A stretch of DNA of 11,345 nt from assembly GCA_945946745.1 (NCBI GenBank), contig CAMEWZ010000042.1:1-11345 (forward strand), in the 5' to 3' direction. A program made the position numbers and the translations under genes. This DNA is from an uncultured Clostridia bacterium (lineage in GTDB: Bacteria; Bacillota; Clostridia; Oscillospirales; Oscillospiraceae). The notes beneath the pieces were generated by a model, which was not told where the DNA came from, ran no database searches, and saw only the letters and a program-made list of their open reading frames with translations. Shown one piece after another: positions 5,755 through 11,345 of this stretch. Every line of letters starts with the position of its first letter. Within the stretch, counting starts at the first letter, position 1.

Positions 5755-5826
5755 GATTCGAGCGGTACCCAATGGTGTGGCGATTATCGCTCAGCCTGGG
5801 CACGAATTGTCAGCGGCCGCTGGCCG
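5755..5826 (-). repeat. 75-base repeat, inverted copy overlapping a gene end
   Basis: Read on the minus strand it begins CGGCCAGCGGCCGC and passes through GACAATTCGTGC to CACACCATTGGGTAC (12 mismatches in 67 positions against 5418-5484). Its outer 36 bases form the 3' end of the amidohydrolase gene, including the stop codon at 5791-5793. Confidence 0.85.
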
Positions 5827-7137
5827 AGTTTCACTGAACAGCTGGGGAATGGCGTAGGTGGTCAGTTCTTCCACCACTTCCTTCAGGTCGATGGTGGGGA
5901 ATTGGCCGTTTTGATAGAGAATCTTGCCCCGAACCATGGTCATGGCCACATCGCCGCCCTTGGCAGACCACACCAGGCCGTTGAGGACGTTGTGGCAGGG
6001 CATCAAGTGGGGGGCGGAGAAGTCCAGCAGGGCGATATCCGCGTCCATGCCCACTTGCAGCATACCGCACTCCTTGGCCCGGCCTTGGGCTTGGGCGCCG
6101 GTGACGGTGGCCATCATTAGGGCAGCGGAGGCGGGCAGAGCCGCCGGGTTGCCGGATTCTTGCCGGGCGGACATGGCGGCAAAGCGCATGACCTCGAACA
6201 TATCCAGGTTGCCGCACTCAATGGCGCCGCCGGTGCCCAGGGCCACGTTCATGCCGGACTGGACGGATTCCAGAATGGGGGTGGAGCGCTGGCCGTTTTT
6301 GTAGGCGGACAGGGGGGTGGACACGGCGGTGACCTTCTTCTTCCCCAGTAGTTTACGTTCCTGAGACTCCAGATATGTACAGCTTGCGGCGGTGGTGGGG
6401 ACGGCAAAGAGGTTGTGGCAGTTCAGCAGCTCGCCCGGCCCCATGCCGGTGCGCTCCTGGCAGGAATCCACCTCGCCTTGGGTCTCCGCCAGGTGCAGCT
6501 GCATGCCGATGCCCTTTTCCGCGGCGTAGCCCGCCAGGCCTTCCCAGAGCTTATAGTTGCTGGTGTACTCGGCGTAGATGCCTGCGTCGATTTTGATGCG
6601 GCCATTGTCGTAGCCGTGCCATTTCTCCACGACCTTCACCAGCTCCTGGCACTGCTCATCGGTCTCGAAGTCGAAATCCTCGCTGGGGTCGATGAAGCGG
6701 TAGCTGGAAAGGGCCAGATTGGCCTTGATGCCGGACTGGGCCACGGCCTCAGCGGTTGCGTTGGGATAATAATACAGGTCTGACACGGAGGTGATGCCGA
6801 AGCGCAGGCACTCCGCGATGGACAGCAGCGCCGCTGCCTTGGCGCACCGGGAGTCCATTTTGGCCTCCTTTTGCAGCAGCGCCTGGAGAGCCTCGGTGTT
6901 GCCCAGATCATCGGTGAAGCTGCGCAGCACAGAGGTGGCCAGGTGGGTGTGGCAGTTGATGAGGCCGGGGATGGCAACCATGCCCGTGCCCTCGATGATG
7001 GTTTGCGGGGCCTCTTTCGGGGGCTGCTTGGACAAAAAGACGATTTTTCCATCGGTGATGCCGATATACGCGCCGAACAGAACCTCCATTCTGGGATTCA
7101 TGGTCACGGCGGTGACATTCGAGATTAAGGTATCCAA
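5791..7137 (-). CDS. Amidohydrolase of the MTA/SAH deaminase type, lacking key catalytic residues
   Basis: This 448-residue amidohydrolase-superfamily protein resembles 5'-methylthioadenosine/S-adenosylhomocysteine deaminases (MtaD). Kept are HTH (63-65, first metal ligands), 'QLHLAET' with His215 and Glu218, and 'NLDMFEVMRFAAM' (310-322). Two catalytic residues are missing: the His of 'AAHC' is Ser252 in 'TAASCTYL', and the Asp of 'LGTDG' is Gly303 in 'NVALGTGGA'. The usual 'SHNPxSN' substrate loop reads 'VSTPLSAYK'. In T. maritima Tm0936 these positions are His228 and Asp279, so normal deaminase chemistry is unlikely; it may have another substrate, a binding role, or be decaying. The start is TTG with AAAGGAAGG seven bases upstream. 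It lies 24 bases after hemZ. The last 11 residues (RPAAADNSCPG) come from a repeat element, so the original C-terminus is lost. Confidence 0.85.
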   Translation of the reverse strand: MDTLISNVTAVTMNPRMEVLFGAYIGITDGKIVFLSKQPPKEAPQTIIEGTGMVAIPGLINCHTHLATSVLRSFTDDLGNTEALQALLQKEAKMDSRCAKAAALLSIAECLRFGITSVSDLYYYPNATAEAVAQSGIKANLALSSYRFIDPSEDFDFETDEQCQELVKVVEKWHGYDNGRIKIDAGIYAEYTSNYKLWEGLAGYAAEKGIGMQLHLAETQGEVDSCQERTGMGPGELLNCHNLFAVPTTAASCTYLESQERKLLGKKKVTAVSTPLSAYKNGQRSTPILESVQSGMNVALGTGGAIECGNLDMFEVMRFAAMSARQESGNPAALPASAALMMATVTGAQAQGRAKECGMLQVGMDADIALLDFSAPHLMPCHNVLNGLVWSAKGGDVAMTMVRGKILYQNGQFPTIDLKEVVEELTTYAIPQLFSETRPAAADNSCPG

Positions 7138-7144
7138 GGGAATT

Positions 7145-7153
7145 CCTTCCTTT
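7145..7153 (-). promoter_or_regulatory. Ribosome binding site fixing a TTG start
   Basis: AAAGGAAGG on the minus strand, seven bases before TTG at 7137-7135. The first in-frame ATG (codon 13) has no such site and would cut off the first beta strand, so TTG is preferred. Confidence 0.7.
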
Positions 7154-7161
7154 CGCTAGCG

Positions 7162-8580
7162 TTACAACAAAGCAAACAATTCTTCCTTCTGCCGCAGCAC
7201 ATCGTCGATTTTTTCAATGTACTGCTCCGGAAATTTCGGGTTGTGGAACCGGCGCAATGTGCCGTCGGGGAGGTTAACCTTGTTCATGCCGCCTCCGCCC
7301 AGGGAAAGAATGGTGTGAACTTCCTCCATCATGTAAATATTGTACAGGCAGTCTAAGCCATCCCGACTCCAGCCCACGTTTTCAAAGCTGCCGGACATGT
7401 ACTTCTGGCGATAGAGGTAGTAGGGCTGATAGCCCAGGGCGCGAAGGGTATCGTTGGCGTAAGCTACCATCTGGCTCACCGTGTCCGGGGTGGACAGGCC
7501 CTCCCGCTTTTCAAACAGGTCGGCCCCCTTTTTCAACGCCAGGGTGTGGACGGTGATGTTGGCGGGGTTCCAGGCGGCCACCGTGTCCAGAGAGCGGCGG
7601 AACCCATCGTAGGTATCCGTGGGCAGACCCGCGATCAAGTCCATGTTCACGGCGGAAAACCCCGCGTCCACCGCCTCCTGATAGGCCCGGAGCACGTCGG
7701 CGCCGGTATGGGGACGGCCACAGGCCCGGAGAACGGAGTCCTCCATTGTCTGAGGGTTGATGCTCATGCGATCGGCGCCGTGAAGCCGGATGGCCCGGAG
7801 TTTTCCCAAGTCCAGGGTGTCGGGACGGCCGCCCTCTACGGTGAATTCGATGCACCGGGACAGATCCAGCGTGTCCCGAATGGTATCCAGCAGGCGAACC
7901 ATTTGGGGTTCCGTCAAGGTGGTGGGGGTGCCGCCGCCGATGTAGACGGTGCGCACCTGCCTGCCGGAGGCGCGCAGAAGTTCGCCGGTGCAGGCGATCT
8001 CTTTGGTGAGGGCTTCCAGGTAGGGCTCCAGCAGCTCGGTTTTTTTGCCGATGGTGCGGCTGACGAAGCTGCAATAGCTGCACCGGGTGGGGCAGAAGGG
8101 AATGCCCACATACAGGGAAATGTCCTGGGGCTGAAGAAGGGAGGCGGCTTTGACAGTGGAAACGGAGCAGTCCACCGCCAGTTTTCGCCGGTCCGGGGTG
8201 ACGTAGTAGACATCCTTCAGAAGCTTCTGGGCAGAGGCGGGGGTGCCGCCTTCCAGCAGGTGCCGGGTGGTGATCTTGGTGGGCCGAACGCCAGCCAGAG
8301 CGCCCCAAGCAGGGGGCGTGGGGAGCAGCTGCTTTGCCGCCAAATAATAGCTTTGTTGCAAGATCCGGCGGCGCAGGCGCACGGTTTCCTCTGACGCTTT
8401 CAGACGGCGGGACGCGGCGGCGGTTTTGCCGCCGACGGTGATCTTTGCCGTGGCGGTGAGCCAGGTGCTGCCCCGGTGCAGGGTGGAGACGGCCTCCCCC
8501 TGGGTATCCTCCGGGAACAGGGCCAGCTGGAGCTGCTCCACGGCATAGCGGTCATCGTGACCGGTGAGCGTTAGTTTCAT
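7162..8580 (-). CDS. hemZ: HemZ, oxygen-independent coproporphyrinogen III oxidase-like radical SAM enzyme
   Basis: This 472-residue radical SAM protein has the cluster-binding motif 'FCPTRCSYCSF' with Cys163, Cys167 and Cys170, the SAM-binding 'YIGGGTPTTL' (213-222), 'FTVEGGRPDTL' (246-256) and 'RMSINPQTMEDSVLRACGR' (271-289). About 155 residues precede the radical SAM domain, with 'GVRPTKITTRHLLEGGTPAS' (97-116); this long N-terminal part marks HemZ and separates it from HemN and HemW. HemZ is thought to turn coproporphyrinogen III into protoporphyrinogen IX without oxygen, though proof of activity in Clostridia is thin. No other haem gene is near. It belongs to the relA-dtd-MBL-hemZ run. 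The start is ATG with AAAGGA 14 bases away, a weak site; a REP-like element fills most of the gap before it. Confidence 0.92.
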   Translation of the reverse strand: MKLTLTGHDDRYAVEQLQLALFPEDTQGEAVSTLHRGSTWLTATAKITVGGKTAAASRRLKASEETVRLRRRILQQSYYLAAKQLLPTPPAWGALAGVRPTKITTRHLLEGGTPASAQKLLKDVYYVTPDRRKLAVDCSVSTVKAASLLQPQDISLYVGIPFCPTRCSYCSFVSRTIGKKTELLEPYLEALTKEIACTGELLRASGRQVRTVYIGGGTPTTLTEPQMVRLLDTIRDTLDLSRCIEFTVEGGRPDTLDLGKLRAIRLHGADRMSINPQTMEDSVLRACGRPHTGADVLRAYQEAVDAGFSAVNMDLIAGLPTDTYDGFRRSLDTVAAWNPANITVHTLALKKGADLFEKREGLSTPDTVSQMVAYANDTLRALGYQPYYLYRQKYMSGSFENVGWSRDGLDCLYNIYMMEEVHTILSLGGGGMNKVNLPDGTLRRFHNPKFPEQYIEKIDDVLRQKEELFALL

Positions 8581-8619
8581 AGCGTATCTTTTTGTCCTTT
8601 CGGATGTTCGGCCATGTGG

Positions 8620-8686
8620 GTAGGGCGGCTTGCCCTCAAGCCGCCGGTCAATGGGGGAACGGCGGGCTGAGGGCAGCCCGCCCTAC
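8620..8686 (+). repeat. Twin-hairpin REP/BIME-like element, copy 2
   Basis: Both 26-base arms are identical to copy 1: GTAG with the CCCT-loop hairpin at 8620-8645, and the AGGG-loop hairpin with CTAC at 8661-8686. Only the inner spacer differs (15 bases here, unrelated to the 23 of copy 1). Orientation on the plus strand is the same. It lies inside a minus-strand gene run, between the MBL gene stop and hemZ. Confidence 0.85.
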
Positions 8687-8691
8687 CATCG

Positions 8692-9282
8692 TCAGCGCAG
8701 ATAGGGATTGTGGCGCTTTTCTTCGTCCAGGGTGGAGGTTTCTCCATGGCCGGGGAGGACCCACAGATTTCCTTCCAGAGCGGTCAGACGGCGCAGAGAG
8801 GCCTGCATGGCGGGCCAGCTGCCCCCAGGCAGGTCGGTACGGCCGCAGCTTCCGGCGAACAGGGTGTCCCCGGAGAACAGGGCGTCTTCAACCAGCAGGC
8901 AGACGGAGCCAGGGGTATGGCCGGGGGTCTGCATCACGGTGATGTCCAGCCCCGCCAGGTGCAGCTTGTCGCCATCGGCGTAGGTTTTGGTATAATACAG
9001 GGGGCCGGCGGTGAGGCGGGAGGGCATGGATAGGTCGTCGGCGCAGAGGTAGACGTCGCACTGGGTGTCCGCCGCCAGATCCCGCACCCCGCCCACGTGG
9101 TCAAAGTGGCCGTGGGTCAGCAAAATGGCCTCCAGAGTCAAGCCCAGCTCTGTCAGCTTGTCCGCGATGACCTCCGGGGTATAACCGGGGTCGATAACGC
9201 AGCAGGTTAGGGAGGCTTCGTCGTGGAGAAGGTAGCAGTTGGTCTGGTAGGCTCCCAGGGTCAGAATGTGGACTTTCCGCAT
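8692..9282 (-). CDS. MBL-fold metallo-hydrolase (glyoxalase II-like, YqgX-type)
   Basis: This 196-residue protein has the complete metallo-beta-lactamase metal site: 'THGHFDH' with His57, His59, Asp61 and His62, then His122 in 'PGHTPGS', Asp139 in 'FSGDTLF' and His179 in 'LPGHG'. 'GRTDLPGGS' and the short length put it with the small hydroxyacylglutathione hydrolase-like proteins (YqgX in Bacillus). These cleave thioesters in glyoxalase-like or bacillithiol-related detoxification; the substrate here is unknown. The start is ATG with an excellent AAGGAGGG (9290-9297) seven bases upstream. It follows dtd after 28 bases. The C-terminus 'KRHNPYLR' is the usual end of the family, so the gene is intact despite the REP-like element that begins 5 bases after its stop. 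Confidence 0.9.
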   Translation of the reverse strand: MRKVHILTLGAYQTNCYLLHDEASLTCCVIDPGYTPEVIADKLTELGLTLEAILLTHGHFDHVGGVRDLAADTQCDVYLCADDLSMPSRLTAGPLYYTKTYADGDKLHLAGLDITVMQTPGHTPGSVCLLVEDALFSGDTLFAGSCGRTDLPGGSWPAMQASLRRLTALEGNLWVLPGHGETSTLDEEKRHNPYLR

Positions 9283-9310
9283 AAAAATCCCTCCTTGGGC
9301 GTGGGGTGTC

Positions 9311-9778
9311 TTATTGTCTTCTGGGGGTGTCCATGAGCTGGTCGGTGTCCAGAATCAGGGTCACCGGGCCGTCGTTCACAGAGGCCACCTTCATATCCGC
9401 GCCGAATTGGCCGTGCTGGGGCGGATAGCCCAGATTGGCGCAGTCGGCCAGAAATTTTTCGTACAGGGCATTGCCCAATTCCGGGCCTGCCGCGTCGGTG
9501 AAGCTGGGGCGGCGGCCCTTGCGGCAATTGCCGTAGAGGGTGAACTGGCTCACCACCAGCACCTCGCCGCCGATGGCGTCCAGGCCCAGATTCATTTTGC
9601 CGTTTTCGTCCTCGAAAACCCGGAGCCCCAGGGCTTTTTCCGCCAGGTAGCGGCATTCCTTTTCCGTATCGTTGGGGCCGACGCCCAAGAGAATCAGAAA
9701 GCCCCGGCCGATTTTGCCCACCACCTGGCCGTCAATGGTGACGGAGGCGGAGAGGACTCTTGTTAATACAGCGCGCAT
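9311..9778 (-). CDS. dtd: D-aminoacyl-tRNA deacylase
   Basis: This 155-residue protein is a bacterial D-aminoacyl-tRNA deacylase. It begins 'MRAVLTRVLSASVTIDGQVV' and has the two active-site motifs 'SQFTLYGNCRKGRRPSF' (77-93) and 'NDGPVTLIL' (135-143), whose Gly-cisPro pair rejects L-amino acids. The enzyme is a dimer and removes D-Tyr and other D-amino acids, and glycine wrongly put on tRNA-Ala. The family is usually about 145-150 long; the extra residues are a short tail, 'DQLMDTPRRQ'. The start is ATG with AAGGAG 7-8 bases upstream, within the end of the preceding small gene, three bases away. The place next to relA is common in Firmicutes. Confidence 0.95.
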   Translation of the reverse strand: MRAVLTRVLSASVTIDGQVVGKIGRGFLILLGVGPNDTEKECRYLAEKALGLRVFEDENGKMNLGLDAIGGEVLVVSQFTLYGNCRKGRRPSFTDAAGPELGNALYEKFLADCANLGYPPQHGQFGADMKVASVNDGPVTLILDTDQLMDTPRRQ

Positions 9779-9781
9779 GGA

Positions 9782-10018
9782 TTATTCTCCTTCTTCCTCT
9801 GACGAGGCATCCTCGCAGGAAGCGCTGTTGCCGTTACCGCAGTCAGAGGCTTGATTTCCATTAAAGCTGCCAATGGCCGTCGCTTTTCGCGGGCTGAGCA
9901 GAATACCGACAAGAACACCTGCCAAAGCGCAGGTGGTGACGCCAAGCACCAGCTCCCGCTGATTGACAAGAATTTTGCGATCCAGGGATTTCCAGAGTTT
10001 TTTCATTTTTTCCGTCAT
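9782..10018 (-). CDS. Small single-pass membrane protein, YtxH-like
   Basis: I do not recognise a named family. The 78 residues form a basic amphipathic N-terminus (1-22, 'KMKKLWKSLDRKILVNQREL'), one membrane helix (about 23-42, 'LVLGVTTCALAGVLVGILL') ending in 'SPRK', and a polar acidic tail with two cysteines (60 and 68) and the end 'EDASSEEEGE'. A small-residue helix ending in 'LLSPRK' recalls YtxH-domain proteins ('GLLxAPxSG'), so that is the nearest description. The N-terminus probably stays inside (positive-inside rule), though the basic residues just after the helix weaken that call. It is surely translated: AGGAGGAAG lies eight bases before the ATG, relA ends 17 bases upstream, and dtd starts three bases downstream. 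Its role in this run is unknown. Confidence 0.75.
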   Translation of the reverse strand: MTEKMKKLWKSLDRKILVNQRELVLGVTTCALAGVLVGILLSPRKATAIGSFNGNQASDCGNGNSASCEDASSEEEGE

Positions 10019-10035
10019 AAAGACTTCCTCCTGCC

Positions 10036-11345
10036 TTAATTTTGCCCTCTGCGGGAGCCGGTGACGTCTCGGATGTTTAGCAGCTTCTTGCGGACGGATT
10101 CCAGTTCGGCCACGTCCTTGACCTCAAAGCGGATGGTGATGGCGCTGCGGCCGCCGGGGAGATCCTTGGCGTTCAGCTCCTTGACCCGGACTCGGGAGGT
10201 GCTCATCACCGTGGCCACATCCAGAACCAGGCCGTCTCTCGTGATGCAGTCCAATTCCAATGTGGTCTCGAAGGGCTGCTCCTCTTGCGCGGCCCAGCGC
10301 ACCCGAACCCAGCGGGCGGCCTGCCGGGGGTCGTCCCGGTTGGCGGCGTTGGGACAGTCCGCCCGGTGTACGCTGACACCGAAGCCCTTGGTGATGAAGC
10401 CTACGATGGCGTCCCCGGGCACGGGGGTGCAGCATTTGGCGAACTTGATCATGCAGGACTCGATGTCCTCCACGATGACGCCGTTGACGGCGTGGCGGTT
10501 GCGCAGGACGGCCTCGCTGTCCGGCTTGACCCGCAGGGGGTTCTGGGGGAGACGCTCCGCAGTCTGGGCCTTGATGGCCCGGGTCACATCGTCCCGGATG
10601 CGGCCTACGGCCTTGGTGGCGGTGAGACCGCCGTAGCCGATGGCGGCGTACATGTCGTCCCAGGTGTCGAAGGACAGCTTTTTCAGCAGGTGGGGCTCCA
10701 GCTCCGGGTCAAACAGGGCGGTCATGGGCAGGCCCTCCCGCTTCAGCTCGGACTCAAAGGAGGCCCGGCCATGGACGATGTTTTCCTCCCGCTTTTCCTT
10801 CTTGAACCACTGCTTGATCTTGGTGCGGGCCTGGTTACTCTTGCAGATGGTCAGCCAGTCCCGGCTGGGGCCTTTGGCGGCCTTGGAGGTGAGAACCTCC
10901 ACAATGTCGCCGTTTCGCAGCTTGGTATCGATGTTGGCGATGCGGTTGTTCACCTTGGCGCCGATCATGGAGTTGCCCACGCCGGAATGGATGGCATAGG
11001 CAAAGTCGATGGGGGTAGACCCGGCGGGCAGAGATACGATCCGGCCCTTGGGGGTGTAGACGAACACCTCGTCGTCGAACATGTCGATTTTTAAGGATTG
11101 GACGAATTCCTCGGCGTCGGAATCCTGCTGGCTTTCCAACAGGCGGCGAACCCACTCAAAGTCCTTCTCGCTGCCGGCGCCGGTGCCCTGCTTGTACTTC
11201 CAGTGGGCGGCGATGCCGTATTCCGCGGTTTCGTGCATCTCCCAGGTGCGGATCTGCACCTCGAAGGGAATGCCCTGGGAGCCGATGACCGTGGTGTGCA
11301 GGGACTGGTACATGTTGGGCTTGGGGGTGGAGATATAGTCCTTGA
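10036..11345 (-). CDS. relA: RelA/SpoT-type (p)ppGpp synthetase/hydrolase, N-terminus beyond the window
   Basis: The reading frame runs off the right edge; the visible 435 codons begin KDYISTPKPNMYQSLHTT, a mid-synthetase motif, so the HD hydrolase domain and the start of the synthetase domain are outside. The ATG at 11313 is internal. In order from that Met: end of the synthetase domain with 'FEVQIRTWEMHETAEYGIAA' (17-36); TGS domain 'DEVFVYTPKGRIVSLPAGST' (81-100); helical region (about 150-260); zinc-finger-like region with Cys294, Cys295, His316 and Cys320; and ACT domain (about 347-418). The enzyme makes (p)ppGpp on starved ribosomes, and the full-length Firmicutes form also hydrolyses it. 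It leads the run relA, small membrane gene, dtd, MBL, hemZ. The visible part looks intact. Confidence 0.95.
   Translation of the reverse strand, partial: KDYISTPKPNMYQSLHTTVIGSQGIPFEVQIRTWEMHETAEYGIAAHWKYKQGTGAGSEKDFEWVRRLLESQQDSDAEEFVQSLKIDMFDDEVFVYTPKGRIVSLPAGSTPIDFAYAIHSGVGNSMIGAKVNNRIANIDTKLRNGDIVEVLTSKAAKGPSRDWLTICKSNQARTKIKQWFKKEKREENIVHGRASFESELKREGLPMTALFDPELEPHLLKKLSFDTWDDMYAAIGYGGLTATKAVGRIRDDVTRAIKAQTAERLPQNPLRVKPDSEAVLRNRHAVNGVIVEDIESCMIKFAKCCTPVPGDAIVGFITKGFGVSVHRADCPNAANRDDPRQAARWVRVRWAAQEEQPFETTLELDCITRDGLVLDVATVMSTSRVRVKELNAKDLPGGRSAITIRFEVKDVAELESVRKKLLNIRDVTGSRRGQN

Larger units (their letters stand above)
5388..5826. mobile_element. Composite repeat element (MITE-like), no coding capacity
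   Basis: This non-coding stretch fills the whole gap between the flippase gene and the amidohydrolase gene and enters the latter. It has two direct repeats at left (5415-5489 and 5490-5565), a block of four hairpins in the middle (5609-5708) and an inverted copy at right (5755-5826). Repeats facing each other around a non-coding core resemble a miniature inverted-repeat element. I find no target-site duplication and no transposase. A plus-strand frame is open across 5333-5857, but it only reads through the repeats. Confidence 0.65.

Noticed and set aside
5333..5857. A 174-codon open frame on the plus strand through the repeat cluster
   Set aside because: It begins inside the antisense strand of the flippase gene, reads only repeat sequence, ends inside the antisense strand of the amidohydrolase, and has no ribosome binding site. 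Its repeated AADNxC-type peptides come from the DNA repeats.
7546..8394. A 282-codon open frame opposite hemZ
   Set aside because: It is an antisense shadow: the minus strand encodes a complete radical SAM protein with all motifs, and the plus frame has low-complexity Gly/Ala composition and no ribosome binding site.
10036..11345. relA as a truncated gene
   Set aside because: The frame continues through KDYISTPKPN to the window edge, so the missing N-terminal half is due to the cut, not to a mutation.

Overview
The window looks like chromosomal DNA of a GC-rich, Gram-positive gut-type Clostridia, probably in or near the Oscillospiraceae. The reasons are the Firmicutes gene set (FakA, HemZ, RqcP, RelA with Dtd, a SpoVB/YabM-type flippase), strong AGGAGG ribosome binding sites, and intergenic palindromes of a type I associate with this family. 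There is no prophage, CRISPR array, tRNA, rRNA or recognisable transposase gene.

Left part, plus strand (1-2953): the 3' end of fakA with a terminator, a YihY/BrkB membrane protein, a long stem-loop terminator, and then an overlapping two-gene unit. This unit is a DUF5685-type protein (GTG start) and a J-domain/TPR protein with a cysteine-rich tail. The DUF5685 protein has two aspartate-rich motifs placed like those of isoprenoid synthases, plus a CxxC. The 20-base gene overlap suggests the two proteins work together.

Middle (2954-5790): after dnaJ come a twin-hairpin REP/BIME-like repeat and a perfect 16-bp bidirectional terminator. Everything beyond is on the minus strand. Read in the direction of transcription, a SpoVB/YabM-type flippase is followed by hup (HU) and rqcP, a grouping like the yabM-yabN-yabO area of Bacillus but without the mazG-type gene. 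Upstream of the flippase lies about 440 bp of repeats. It holds a 27-base tandem duplication, two direct 75-76-base repeats, a 100-bp block of four perfect hairpins, and an inverted copy of the 75-base repeat that runs into the 3' end of the next gene.

Right part, minus strand (5791-11345): read as transcribed, relA (5' end beyond the window), a small single-pass membrane protein, dtd, an MBL-fold hydrolase, hemZ and an amidohydrolase form a closely spaced run. This is the familiar Firmicutes relA-dtd-MBL-hemZ order, but the last gene is an amidohydrolase instead of hisS. That amidohydrolase resembles MTA/SAH deaminases but lacks a catalytic His and the metal-binding Asp, and its last 11 residues are encoded by the repeat. 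A second copy of the REP/BIME-like element sits between the MBL gene and hemZ.

Most worth following up: the BIME-like repeats with covarying hairpins, the composite repeat that rewrote a protein C-terminus, the degenerate amidohydrolase, and the DUF5685-DnaJ pair.
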